From: an uncultured Bacilli bacterium
Lineage (GTDB): Bacteria; Bacillota_I; Bacilli_A; RF39; UBA660
Length of the DNA stretch: 37,406 bases
NCBI GenBank assembly: GCA_934089255.1
Contig: CAKOJI010000010.1
Span: 1 to 37,406, forward strand
Reading direction: 5' to 3'
The notes beneath the pieces were generated by a model. That model ran no database searches. It was not told the DNA's origin and worked only from the letters and a program-made list of their open reading frames with translations. Shown here in pieces: positions 17,219 through 24,529 of the stretch (the first letter of the stretch is position 1; each line of letters opens with the position of its first letter). The position numbers were made by a program, and so were the translations under genes.

Positions 17219-17788
17219 ATGGGTTACATAATTATATCTAAAAAAAATAATATTAATCTTAATTATAATTGTGATAATTCAAATTGTATTAGTTCAAACC
17301 TAAACAAATTTAATTATACAATAGATTTATATAGAAGAACAGATTCTGATAAAAAAGAATTACTATTAACATTACATGGTATATATTATGATATTAAATA
17401 TGCTATTAAAAATAATATTGATTTAAAAACATTATTTAATAATGAAAATATTAGTACTTTAGTACTAGACGATTATGGAGAAATAAAAAGTGAATATTTA
17501 TCTAGTTATTATAATATGTATTATATTACAGACATAGAATATCATAAATTTGATTATAAATATATTGATTTTTTATTCAATAAATTAATAGAAATAATAG
17601 AATATAAAGATAAATTATTAGTAGGAAATATTATAATTAAACCTACTTTAAATTACGAAGTTAAAGAAAATCCAACAATATATTATTATAAATACATTGA
17701 AGAATTAAATAAATTATATAATATTTTTATAAAAAATAATTTTAATGAAATAGATAATTCTTCGTATTTTATTTATACAAATGAGTAA
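17219..17788 (+). CDS. Hypothetical protein, 189 aa
   Basis: I do not recognise this protein. It is a soluble Asn/Ile/Tyr-rich protein with two cysteines close together (NCDNSNC, about residues 18-23). It is divergent from the radical SAM gene, sharing a 72-bp promoter region. AAAGGAAG precedes the start. Being the radical SAM substrate or partner is possible but unsupported apart from position. Confidence 0.65.
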   Translation: MGYIIISKKNNINLNYNCDNSNCISSNLNKFNYTIDLYRRTDSDKKELLLTLHGIYYDIKYAIKNNIDLKTLFNNENISTLVLDDYGEIKSEYLSSYYNMYYITDIEYHKFDYKYIDFLFNKLIEIIEYKDKLLVGNIIIKPTLNYEVKENPTIYYYKYIEELNKLYNIFIKNNFNEIDNSSYFIYTNE

Positions 17789-17797
17789 CTATGTTGT

Positions 17798-18169
17798 TTA
17801 ATAATTCCATAAACCTAACTTACCTTTTACTTCTACTAAAGTATCATATTTTTTAATATTTTCTATTTTCCAAGCATATTTATCAGTATAATTGCTATGA
17901 TAAACAAGAGTATTTTCTTGTTTTATTTTTTTATTAAAATCTTCATCTACTTTTATACAATCAGTTATTTCTACTTCTCCTAATATTTTACCAGGATTAA
18001 TTTTTATATTATATTTATTGGCTATAAAGAGCATATCTTTATCTATACTTTTACCTGCATGTATAAGTATTTTGCCTCTATAATTAGTTTTCCAACTTCT
18101 AAATTCATATTTTTTATATCCATTTATTATTAAACTAGCCCACGGTTCTTTAATAGTTAAAACTTTCAC
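17798..18169 (-). CDS. ASCH-domain protein
   Basis: A 123-aa single ASCH domain. The motif EPWASLIINGYKKYEFR with the following WKTNYRGKILIHAGK matches the ASCH signature (GxKxxExR and W-R-G loops). ASCH is a small PUA-like beta barrel that binds RNA; some members are nucleases or amidohydrolases acting on modified nucleosides. It lies beside the split tRNA-Arg gene, but is on the chromosomal side of the element. Confidence 0.88.
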   Translation of the reverse strand: MKVLTIKEPWASLIINGYKKYEFRSWKTNYRGKILIHAGKSIDKDMLFIANKYNIKINPGKILGEVEITDCIKVDEDFNKKIKQENTLVYHSNYTDKYAWKIENIKKYDTLVEVKGKLGLWNY

Positions 18170-18221
18170 ATTTACACCTCTAAATCTAAAACATTATTTT
18201 TTTAATAAAATAATAATTAAA

Positions 18222-18240
18222 AAGACTTTTGACAAGTCTT
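18222..18240 (-). terminator. Terminator of the original tRNA-Arg gene
   Basis: Minus-strand stem AAGACTT / AAGTCTT (18240-18234 with 18228-18222) followed by TTTAATT. It sits 12 bases after the 3' half of the split tRNA, so it is the old terminator left behind by the insertion. Confidence 0.65.
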
Positions 18241-18251
18241 ACATATTTAAG

Positions 18252-18297
18252 TGGTGTCCCCGGCGAGAATCGAACTCACGACCTATCGCTTAGGAGG
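18252..18297 (-). pseudogene. 3' half of a split tRNA-Arg(CCT)
   Basis: Read on the minus strand from 18297 to 18252: the anticodon loop core CCTCCTAAG, the 3' side of the anticodon stem (GCGAT), a complete T arm (GTGAG / CTCGC with loop TTCGATT), acceptor CGGGGAC, discriminator A and an encoded CCA. The D arm and 5' acceptor strand are missing here; they are found at 25159-25198, where ATCGC and GTCCTCG pair perfectly (one G-U) with these sequences. Confidence 0.9.
18289..18297. repeat. Left attachment core (9 bp)
   Basis: CTTAGGAGG, identical to 25159-25167. On the tRNA strand it is the seven-base anticodon loop CTCCTAA plus one stem base on each side. Confidence 0.88.
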
Positions 18298-18406
18298 GGA
18301 CTTGCTTTCCCTCACAAGAACACCATTATTATATCTTGTTTTTCCTTTATTTTAAAGGGTTTTTCTATTATTTTTCATAAATTATTGAACTTTGATTTTT
18401 TTACCG

Positions 18407-18446
18407 AGTGCCGAAAATTGGTGCCATTTCAATTTTTTTAGTGCCA
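18407..18446 (+). repeat. Left cluster of AGTGCCA-type repeats (integrase arm sites)
   Basis: Three direct copies: AGTGCCG 18407-18413, GGTGCCA 18420-18426, AGTGCCA 18440-18446, between the left end and the int stop codon. The same heptamer occurs three times near the right end. Such repeats are the expected arm-type binding sites of a tyrosine integrase. Confidence 0.65.
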
Positions 18447-18448
18447 AT

Positions 18449-19579
18449 TTATGCTTTTTTCAATACTTCATCAAAAACCATAGCACTTTCTTTTTTGGTT
18501 ATATCAAAAGTATGTGAATATATTTCCATTGTGATACTTGTATCGGCATGACCTAATCTTTGACTTACTGCTTTAGGGTTTATACCTTTATGTATTAAGA
18601 TACTAGCCGAAGTATGTCTTAATTCGTGAAAGCATATAGGGGCTAACTCATATTTTTTAACTATTTTTCTCATTATATGGTCGCAAGTGCTAGGGTGCAT
18701 ATAATCTCCATATTGAGATATAAATACTCTATTAGTACCTTTCCATTTCTTGCCAACCCATTTAATATAATTATCTTGCCACTCTTTATACTCCTTTAAT
18801 AAGTCAATGGTTGAATTACTTAACATTATTTCTCTTTTAGAACTTTCAGTTTTAGTTGTTGCCTCATCAACAACACCTCTAATAACCTTTAAAGATTTAT
18901 CAATTCTCATTAAGTTAGTATCAAAATCAATATCACTCCACCTTAAAGCACATATTTCACTTCTTCTTGCTCCACTATCTAATGCAAGAGTTATAAGAGT
19001 TCTATATTTAATATTTTCATACTCTAAACAAGATAATAACTTTTGTACTTGTTCTAAATCATAATACTTTCTTTCGGCTTTTTCTCTTTTAGGTTTATTG
19101 GCTTTTAAATTAGGGTTTTTATCTAACACTTCCCATTTAATGGCTTGATTAAACATTACATTAATAAGTTTATAATAACCATACATAGAGTGATAACCTA
19201 ACACTTGATTATTTTTTCCTATCTTTAATTTTTGATACATATTATCTAATACAAGTGGAGTTATCTTATTAAGTTTAATCTTTCCTATTATCGGCAATAT
19301 TCTTTTAAGTGATTTTTCGTAGCCATCTTTTGTAACTAAACTGATTTTATCACAATATTTTGATAGGAATATTTGGCTATATTCTTCAAATGTTAAATCA
19401 CTTATATTGTTTGCTTTTCCTATATGATAATATTTGCTTTTTAAATCGGCTTCAATTTTAATTGCCTCATTTTTAGTGCCATTGACAGTCTTTGTTAATC
19501 TTTTTCTATTACCTAAAATGTCATAACCTAGTTCAATAATTATTTTATATTTATTATTTGATAATCTTGTTATACTCAT
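18449..19579 (-). CDS. int: Tyrosine recombinase/integrase
   Basis: A 376-aa Tn916/phage-type integrase. The N-terminal arm-binding domain (about residues 1-55, ITRLSNNKYKIIIELG) is followed by a SAM-like core-binding domain (about 60-165) and the catalytic domain with R205 (SGARRSE), H318-x-x-R321 (HELRHTSAS), H344 (LGHAD) and the nucleophile Y354 (EIYSH). All catalytic residues are present, so it should be active. I chose the ATG at 19579-19577 because AAAGGAG precedes it. The stop codon is 2 bases from an AGTGCCA repeat. It recombines at the anticodon loop of tRNA-Arg(CCT). Confidence 0.95.
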   Translation of the reverse strand: MSITRLSNNKYKIIIELGYDILGNRKRLTKTVNGTKNEAIKIEADLKSKYYHIGKANNISDLTFEEYSQIFLSKYCDKISLVTKDGYEKSLKRILPIIGKIKLNKITPLVLDNMYQKLKIGKNNQVLGYHSMYGYYKLINVMFNQAIKWEVLDKNPNLKANKPKREKAERKYYDLEQVQKLLSCLEYENIKYRTLITLALDSGARRSEICALRWSDIDFDTNLMRIDKSLKVIRGVVDEATTKTESSKREIMLSNSTIDLLKEYKEWQDNYIKWVGKKWKGTNRVFISQYGDYMHPSTCDHIMRKIVKKYELAPICFHELRHTSASILIHKGINPKAVSQRLGHADTSITMEIYSHTFDITKKESAMVFDEVLKKA

Positions 19580-19610
19580 AAGATTTTTAACTCCTTTCAA
19601 TAATCTTACG

Positions 19611-19659
19611 AGCAAAATACTTCAATAATTATCTAATATAATTATATCATATTTTGCCC
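19611..19659. repeat. Inverted GCAAAATA motifs between int and xis
   Basis: AGCAAAATAC (19611-19620) faces TATTTTGCCC (19650-19659). The 15-mer following the first motif (19621-19635) is repeated exactly, inverted, at 24880-24894, and TATTTTGCCC recurs at 24851-24860. Likely binding sites for the excisionase or integrase at both ends of the element. Confidence 0.5.
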
Positions 19660-19666
19660 TTTTTTC

Positions 19667-19864
19667 CTAGAAAAATAATAGATTTTTTCCCTCTTGTGCC
19701 TCTAAATCTTCAACCCAAGAATTAATTTTTACTAAATCAAATTTTAATCTATTACCAATTCTAAAATGTGGTATTCTTTTACTTCTTACTAATTTTCTAA
19801 TCTCTGATACTGATATTTTTAAATAACTTGATAATTCTTGAATATCACATATTTTCTTTGTCAT
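19667..19864 (-). CDS. xis: Excisionase-like helix-turn-helix protein
   Basis: A 65-aa winged-HTH protein of the HTH_17/excisionase class: KICDIQELSSYLKISVSEIRK, then IPHFRIGNRLKFDLVKINSWV. Such proteins bind near attachment sites and direct the integrase to excise. The start at 19864 has AAAGGAGC upstream; the open frame extends further upstream but without a ribosome binding site. It lies 87 bases before int on the same strand, as in many integrative elements. DNA-binding alone is certain; direct excisionase activity is inferred from position. Confidence 0.8.
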   Translation of the reverse strand: MTKKICDIQELSSYLKISVSEIRKLVRSKRIPHFRIGNRLKFDLVKINSWVEDLEAQEGKNLLFF

Positions 19865-19890
19865 AAAAGTTGCTCCTTTCAAAATATTTC

Positions 19891-19912
19891 TTGTTCGAAC
19901 AACTACACTATA
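19891..19912 (-). promoter_or_regulatory. Putative xis-int promoter with operator palindrome
   Basis: A perfect 12-bp palindrome TTGTTCGAACAA (19891-19902) directly follows a TATAGT -10-like box on the minus strand (19912-19907), where transcription toward xis would start. This is where a repressor operator would be expected; no good -35 box is seen. Confidence 0.45.
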
Positions 19913-19942
19913 CCTAAAAAGAGGTACCAAAACGAGCAACCA

Positions 19943-19969
19943 AAAAAGCCCCATTTTTAAAATATGGGG
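19943..19969 (-). terminator. Terminator/attenuator upstream of xis
   Basis: Minus-strand stem CCCCAT / ATGGGG (19969-19964 with 19954-19949) followed by a run of six T. It would stop minus-strand transcripts coming from the right before they reach xis and int. Confidence 0.6.
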
Positions 19970-20142
19970 TATTGAAAATAAAGAGAAAAAGAGCAAAAAA
20001 ATTAATTATTTCGGACAAAAATAAGTAAAATATAACCCAAAAAAGTTGATGAAAAACTATTTTTTTTTACTCAAAAACCTAGTATGATGAAATCACAAAG
20101 CAAGTCGACGAGTTTTGTAAAATCACGAAAGGAGTTGTTAAA

Positions 20143-20379
20143 ATGATAGATATTTTAGACATAAGACAAGAAATGATAAAACTTATGGTTAATAAGTATG
20201 CTGGTAAAGAGTTAAGCACTAAAGAATTAAATAAGTTTTATAAATATCTTAATCTTGAGTTTAAAAACAATAATTCAAAAAATAATCTTGATAATAGATT
20301 AAATAGTTTTTATAAGATTATTCAAAAGCAATATGATGATTTTATAAAACTAAACGATATTATAACTCAATTAGACTAA
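20143..20379 (+). CDS. Hypothetical element protein, 78 aa
   Basis: I do not recognise this protein. It is small, charged and helical, without a signal or membrane segment. CGAAAGGAG lies 9 bases before the start. It begins the rightward gene set of the element, opposite to xis-int. The sequence before it has repeated AAATCAC (near 20092 and 20121), which may be regulatory. Confidence 0.65.
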   Translation: MIDILDIRQEMIKLMVNKYAGKELSTKELNKFYKYLNLEFKNNNSKNNLDNRLNSFYKIIQKQYDDFIKLNDIITQLD

Positions 20380-20413
20380 TCTAAAAGTTAGTTAAAACAA
20401 ATAAAGACCTTAT

Positions 20414-20452
20414 ACAAGCAAGATTAGACTTTAAAAGTTTAATCTTGCTTGT
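20414..20452. repeat. Long hairpin without a T-run
   Basis: A 17-bp stem with one G-U pair (20414-20430 with 20436-20452) and a TTAAA loop, lying between two small element genes. There is no T-run on either side, so it is not an ordinary terminator. A regulatory RNA structure or a single-strand origin/transfer-type structure are options. Confidence 0.8.
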
Positions 20453-20495
20453 AAAGGCAATTAATAATTATATAGAAAGAAAGGAATTAAAAATT

Positions 20496-20654
20496 ATGAA
20501 AAAAAATAGAAGATATACATTAAGCCAATTAGAAAGAATATTTAAAGATTATAAAGAAAGATACAATGTTGAAAATTGTTTTGAACTATTTAAAATGTTT
20601 AATATAAAAACTAAAACTGATGAAAAAGGCTTATATTTTATTATTGAAGATTAA
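20496..20654 (+). CDS. Small hypothetical element protein, 52 aa
   Basis: Lys-rich start (MKKNRRYTLSQLERIFKDYKE) and a helical body; not recognised. An in-frame codon at 20445 exists, but it lies inside the long hairpin, while AAAGGAA precedes the ATG at 20496, so I place the start there. A promoter-like TTTTTTGTG...TATAAT pattern follows before the next gene. Confidence 0.6.
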   Translation: MKKNRRYTLSQLERIFKDYKERYNVENCFELFKMFNIKTKTDEKGLYFIIED

Positions 20655-20711
20655 GTTGTCTATGATAAGATAACTTTTTTTGTGTTATAATTTATATATG
20701 GAGTTGGTACT

Positions 20712-21626
20712 ATGGGTAAATATCATAACAAGTTAGATAAGAAATATTTTAACAAGTCTATTTATATTAAAAAGTTTGAAAGTGCTTTTAATATAAAAAT
20801 TAAAGACTACCCCTTACAATATGAATTGATATTTGAAACATATAACACTTATATTAGTTTAAATAATATCTTATTTTCTTTAAACTATATACCTATTAAT
20901 CAAAAAGTAGATAATATAATGCGCTTAATAAATGCTTATTTAAACAAATATAAAAACAAGATTAAAAAGTGTTATGATAGTGAGTGTATTTTAATATATG
21001 AGAGTTTAGAAAATACACTTGATGAATTAAATGAGATGAAAGAATTATATACAACTAAAAAGACTAAATATAATCTTAAAAGTCTTGAAAAAGATACCGA
21101 GTATTTTATGAATATACTTGATAACCTTAATTTTGATAAATTAGTTGATAGTAAAGATATGCCATATATTAAAAAGCCAAATGATAAACTACCTAAAAAA
21201 GTTAATTTAAAAATAATAAATAATTTAGATCCAAAATCATCAACTTTATTTGATAGAGATAAACAAGAACAATTAAACAACGATTTTATAATATCCTATG
21301 AAAAAAGAACAGGTATTAATCTTAATGAAGATACAGAGCAAAGATATTTCATATTTGATATTTTAAATAGAATTAAAGACTTAAATAATTCAATGGTAGA
21401 TTATTACATATACAATGATAAATGCCTTGTAAACTTATTTAATTATTTCTTAAAAGAGTTTTTAAATCAAGATATTTCCTTTGTAAAAGATATAACTTAT
21501 ATAAATGTATTTAATAAATTAAAAGATATTAGTAATTTAATTGATAATGATAATATTGATTTAGCATTTTCAAATATTAAAGAACTTATAGAACAATTTA
21601 AAAACTTATACGAAAGGAATAGTTAA
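20712..21626 (+). CDS. Largest cargo protein of the element, unknown, 304 aa
   Basis: I do not recognise this protein. It is all-helical and highly charged, with long helices (about residues 90-135 and 250-300) and no signal, membrane helix or catalytic motif that I can name. GGAGTTGG precedes the start. The next gene begins one base after its stop and its ribosome binding site (AAAGGAA) lies in the end of this gene, so the pair is cotranscribed and coupled. Possible roles are a replication/partition factor, a defence or anti-phage component, or a host-interaction factor; nothing in the sequence decides. Confidence 0.7.
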   Translation: MGKYHNKLDKKYFNKSIYIKKFESAFNIKIKDYPLQYELIFETYNTYISLNNILFSLNYIPINQKVDNIMRLINAYLNKYKNKIKKCYDSECILIYESLENTLDELNEMKELYTTKKTKYNLKSLEKDTEYFMNILDNLNFDKLVDSKDMPYIKKPNDKLPKKVNLKIINNLDPKSSTLFDRDKQEQLNNDFIISYEKRTGINLNEDTEQRYFIFDILNRIKDLNNSMVDYYIYNDKCLVNLFNYFLKEFLNQDISFVKDITYINVFNKLKDISNLIDNDNIDLAFSNIKELIEQFKNLYERNS

Positions 21627-21627
21627 T

Positions 21628-22080
21628 ATGAGAAAACAAAATATATTAGATTTATTATGTGATGATTTTATTAAACAACATAATTTAGAACAAGACTATT
21701 TAACAAATAGTATTAATATTGAGAATACTGATAAAAATGTTAAGTTATATATAATACCTTATTTAGAAAATACATATAAATTATTTGATTTAGATTTTAA
21801 TTTTAATATTAATTCTAATGATGAAATAGAAAAATATAAAAGTTTATTATTACTATTACTTATTACTAATGGAACAATAGACTTAATATCTACTAACTCT
21901 AATTTATTTAATGCTTATAAAAATAAATATGATATTAAAACAGCTTATGAAGAAATAACATTAAGGGTACTAATAGGAAATATACTAGATATAAAGAAAT
22001 CATTAAATAAATTAAATACTATACCTAATGAAATGAAAGATATGTTAGATAAGTTTTATAATCTATTAAATAATATTTAA
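21628..22080 (+). CDS. Partner of the 304-aa element gene, unknown, 150 aa
   Basis: Not recognised. A helical, Asn/Ile/Leu-rich soluble protein; a hydrophobic Leu tract (KSLLLLLLITNGTIDL, about residues 71-86) is more likely a buried helix than a membrane anchor. It is coupled to the 304-aa gene (one base apart) and followed by a terminator, so the two form a transcription unit, possibly a two-protein system. Confidence 0.68.
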   Translation: MRKQNILDLLCDDFIKQHNLEQDYLTNSINIENTDKNVKLYIIPYLENTYKLFDLDFNFNINSNDEIEKYKSLLLLLLITNGTIDLISTNSNLFNAYKNKYDIKTAYEEITLRVLIGNILDIKKSLNKLNTIPNEMKDMLDKFYNLLNNI

Positions 22081-22087
22081 TCTCTAT

Positions 22088-22120
22088 GGAGTGGACTTAT
22101 ATTAAGTCTATTCTTTTTTA
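22088..22120 (+). terminator. Terminator of the 304/150-aa gene pair
   Basis: A stem of about 12 bp with G-U pairs (22088-22099 with 22103-22114), a 3-base loop and a run of six T (CTTTTTTA), 7 bases after the stop. Confidence 0.65.
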
Positions 22121-22490
22121 TTTGACTAATTATACTTCATACATATAATTATATATAGAGTAATTAATATTTTTATAATTTTATCTAATGAAAGATACTA
22201 TTAAGTAAATTAATAAAAATAATATATATAAATATATTTAATAAAATAATATATATTAAGTTAAATATATAATAATATAAATTATCTTCCATAAGATATA
22301 ATTATTATAAAATATATTAGATACCTTTTGTAAAGTATAAATATTAACAAAAGATATAAAATACTTAACCAACCTTTAAATACTTATATAAACGATATTT
22401 AGGTATATATAATATAAAAACTTAAAATAATATTTTTAGTTGAACACACCACCTTATTTTGCTTTATAATAAGATGTTTATATATATTAA
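22121..22490. other. Gene-free, extremely AT-rich stretch
   Basis: About 370 bases with almost only A and T, including many short ATATAT and AATATAAT runs, no credible gene and no tandem repeat with a clear unit. Near its right end TTGAAC (22440-22445) and TATAAT (22465-22470) could form a rightward promoter with a long 19-base spacer. An AT-rich unwinding region for replication of an excised form is possible but unproven. Confidence 0.5.
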
Positions 22491-22526
22491 AAGAGTGATA
22501 AAGATTATTTAGTCTTCATCACTCTT
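22491..22526. terminator. Terminator of the Cro/CI-type regulator gene
   Basis: A 14-position stem with one mismatch (22491-22504 with 22513-22526) and an 8-base loop that contains the stop codon (22511-22509). A T-rich tract (TTATTTTTTAT) follows on the plus strand. Confidence 0.65.
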
Positions 22527-22781
22527 ATTTTTTATGTCTTCTTCTAATTCATCAAATAAATCTTTCATATGAATACCTAATTTTTTAGATATATAGTAAA
22601 GAGTATTTAAAGAACAAGTTTTAAAAGTATTGTTTTCTAAATCGCCAATAAAGTTTTCACTATAACTACATTGTTCGGCTAACTGTTTTTGAGTTATACC
22701 CTTTTGTTTACGATACTTTTTAATGTTCTTACCAACCCAATAATACACATAATTGTTATCTTCTTTTGATATACTCGCCAT
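22509..22781 (-). CDS. XRE-family (Cro/CI-type) regulator
   Basis: A 90-aa helix-turn-helix protein: NIKKYRKQKGITQKQLAEQCSYS, then FIGDLENNTFKTCSLNTLYYISKKLGI, a standard XRE fold covering about residues 15-72, with a short acidic tail. It has no oligomerisation domain beyond that. GGGGTGAT precedes the ATG at 22781. It is divergent from the zinc-ribbon gene and is the best candidate for the repressor of the element, perhaps acting at the palindrome before xis; this is inferred. Confidence 0.85.
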   Translation of the reverse strand: MASISKEDNNYVYYWVGKNIKKYRKQKGITQKQLAEQCSYSENFIGDLENNTFKTCSLNTLYYISKKLGIHMKDLFDELEEDIKNKSDED

Positions 22782-22883
22782 TGGTATCACCCCATACAAA
22801 TATTATTTCATAAAAAAATATCAATTAACCCCAACAAATAGGAGTGGTTTGTGATATAATAGAATATGAAAGGAGTAAACTAA

Positions 22884-23501
22884 ATGGCTTTAATTAAATG
22901 TAGTGAGTGTGGAAAAGAAATAAGTAGCAAAGCAAAATCTTGTCCTAATTGTGGTTGCCCTATCAATGATGAAATCACTTTGCCAAAGAAAAAGATTATT
23001 ATTAAAAAATGCTTTCATTTAGCATTAAGAACAAGCGTTTTTATTGATAATCAACCTGTGGGAGAAATTGGAGTTGGTGCTAATAAAACAATAGAATTAG
23101 AATTGCCAAGTGGTACACATTATATAGGACTTAATACTGGAGTAAGACACGGAGATGTATTTACACCTATGGCTGTATCAAATGCCAGTGATGGAAAGCA
23201 ATTTATTATTAATGAAAATGATGAAATTATAGAAATTGAGATATTAGCAAAAGGTAGTTGGTCTAATTCAACAGGTAGATGTATTGTTGGTAATATTAGA
23301 AAATGTGATGAAAATACAATATCAACAAAAGAAATAGAAACATCTAATATTTTTGAAAAACACAAAGCACTTATAATAAGTTTAATTGGTATTGGAATAA
23401 TGCTTGCTTCATTTTATGTTTTACATTTAAATATAACTATTTCAATGCTATTTACATTATTAGTAGTTATAATAATTGCTTTATTAACCAAGAAAAAATA
23501 A
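22884..23501 (+). CDS. Zinc-ribbon membrane protein, 205 aa
   Basis: Three parts: an N-terminal zinc ribbon (IKCSECGKEI... SCPNCGCPI, residues 4-27, two CxxC pairs), a central beta domain (about 38-135, with VFIDNQPVGEIGVGANKTIELELPSG, the pattern of PEGA/DUF2846-like carbohydrate- or wall-facing modules) and two C-terminal membrane helices (about 156-200) with a Lys tail. AAAGGAG precedes the start and a TATAAT box lies at 22855-22860. Similar zinc-ribbon membrane proteins occur in many Firmicutes genomes; function unknown. Confidence 0.75.
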   Translation: MALIKCSECGKEISSKAKSCPNCGCPINDEITLPKKKIIIKKCFHLALRTSVFIDNQPVGEIGVGANKTIELELPSGTHYIGLNTGVRHGDVFTPMAVSNASDGKQFIINENDEIIEIEILAKGSWSNSTGRCIVGNIRKCDENTISTKEIETSNIFEKHKALIISLIGIGIMLASFYVLHLNITISMLFTLLVVIIIALLTKKK

Positions 23502-23515
23502 GGAGTGTGATTAAA

Positions 23516-23596
23516 ATGATTTTTATGCTTATTATACTATTAATAGCAGTTGTTATTATTGGTGCAATAATTATAGATAAAAAAAGAAAAAAATAA
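23516..23596 (+). CDS. 26-aa single-helix membrane peptide
   Basis: MIFMLIILLIAVVIIGAIII followed by DKKRKK: one hydrophobic helix with a basic tail that would stay inside. AAGGAGTG sits right after the stop of the zinc-ribbon gene at correct spacing, and a terminator follows, so translation is credible. It resembles small type I toxin or small regulatory membrane peptides in shape, but no antisense RNA is evident; it may instead partner the zinc-ribbon membrane protein. Confidence 0.6.
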   Translation: MIFMLIILLIAVVIIGAIIIDKKRKK

Positions 23597-23605
23597 GTTA
23601 TATAA

Positions 23606-23640
23606 GTATATAGTAATTGCTATATGCTTTTTTTATTTTT
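23606..23640 (+). terminator. Terminator after the small membrane peptide gene
   Basis: An 8-base stem GTATATAG / CTATATGC (23606-23613 with 23620-23627; one G-U), a 6-base loop and a long T-run. Confidence 0.75.
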
Positions 23641-23940
23641 CTAAATCTAATTTAGAGCACATATACCTTTTAGAGAACAAAATACCTTTTTTTTATTTTA
23701 CCCAATCCCCACCATTAAATAAAACACCGACATTTTTAGCCCTATTTTAGACACGTTTAGCCCCGAGTAATATAAATATACTAAAAAGATATTTTCAAAA
23801 CAGGAAGATAGCGGAAAATGGTGTTTTTTAGGTATATTTTAATTTGATTATTCTTTGATTTTTTCGTTCGTTTCACTATATAACTATTATATATATACTA
23901 TTAATAACTTTTTTGATTTTAAGTATCATCTTACTACTAA
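23641..23940. other. Gene-free region with repeats, locally GC-richer
   Basis: About 300 bases without a credible gene. TTTAGCCC is repeated at 23735-23742 and 23756-23763 in an unusually C-rich patch; AAAACACC (23721-23728) faces GGTGTTTT (23820-23827) as an inverted repeat. The composition differs clearly from the AT-rich surroundings. A replication or transfer origin, or a regulator binding region for the next genes, are possibilities. Confidence 0.5.
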
Positions 23941-23962
23941 ATAGTAAGGAGATGATAAAAAG

Positions 23963-24145
23963 ATGAGTAATCAATATTACACATTAAAAGAGATAAGTTG
24001 TCTATTAAAGACACCAATACCATATTTAAGAAAAATGATTAAAGACCATACTTTAAAAGCACATTTTATAGGAAGACAATATATTGTTAGTCAAGAAGAA
24101 TTAAAAAAGTGTTTAAATAATTTAGGAGTTAAAAATGAAAGATAA
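23963..24145 (+). CDS. Second HTH_17/excisionase-type DNA-binding protein
   Basis: A 60-aa winged-HTH protein: YYTLKEISCLLKTPIPYLRK, then KAHFIGRQYIVSQEELKKCL. It has the same fold class as the 19667 protein but a different sequence. AAGGAGATG precedes the start. Its last 11 bases overlap the zinc-finger gene, so the pair is coupled. A role as a transcription factor or as the true recombination directionality factor is possible. Confidence 0.8.
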   Translation: MSNQYYTLKEISCLLKTPIPYLRKMIKDHTLKAHFIGRQYIVSQEELKKCLNNLGVKNER

Positions 24146-24488
24146 AGATATATTAAATATGTTAGGTTTAACTGATAGAACAATTACACTAGGTCTTGAT
24201 GATGAATACTTACAAATAACACTTGAAAAGAAAATTGATGACTACCTAAAAAAACTTGATGAAGAAAGAGAAAAGCAAAAAAGAATTGATACCTATAAAC
24301 AAGAATACGAGAACTTTAAAGAAAAGAAAAAATATATTGATATGTTTAAAGATACTTTTGTATATGGTAAAATTAAAGACACTTTAATTAGAGATGGTTT
24401 TATATATCGTTGTCCTTTTTGTTTAGATGTATCTAATCAATACGGAAGACCAATAGAAACATACAAAAATCATAATCATTGTAAGTAA
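24135..24488 (+). CDS. Coiled-coil protein with C-terminal CCHH-type zinc finger, 117 aa
   Basis: Residues about 25-70 are a charged coiled coil; the C terminus has YRCPFCLDVSNQYG followed by a helix ending NHNHCK, so two Cys and two His (or His-Cys) could bind zinc in a C2H2-like finger. Not assigned to a named family. Translation is coupled to the HTH gene by an 11-base overlap, suggesting the two act together on DNA. A strong terminator follows. Confidence 0.7.
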   Translation: MKDKDILNMLGLTDRTITLGLDDEYLQITLEKKIDDYLKKLDEEREKQKRIDTYKQEYENFKEKKKYIDMFKDTFVYGKIKDTLIRDGFIYRCPFCLDVSNQYGRPIETYKNHNHCK

Positions 24489-24489
24489 A

Positions 24490-24529
24490 AGAGAGATAAG
24501 TTTTAATTGCTTATCTCTCTTATTTTTTT
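24490..24529. terminator. Bidirectional terminator
   Basis: A perfect 11-bp stem (24490-24500 with 24510-24520), a 9-base loop and a T-run on the plus strand; A-rich sequence on the other side suggests it also ends the convergent 76-aa gene. Confidence 0.8.

Noticed and set aside
18252..18327. A complete alternative tRNA at the left end (GGTGTTC near 18327 can pair with GGACACC near 18254)
   Set aside because: The pairing would use the CCA tail as part of the acceptor and no proper D arm can be drawn; the true 5' half with full pairing is at 25159-25198.
19475..19481. An AGTGCCA copy inside int as another arm site
   Set aside because: It lies within coding sequence far from either end and is likely due to chance.
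22121..22440. CRISPR array or iteron array in the AT-rich gap
   Set aside because: Short AT repeats are irregular; no repeat unit of fixed length and spacing is visible.
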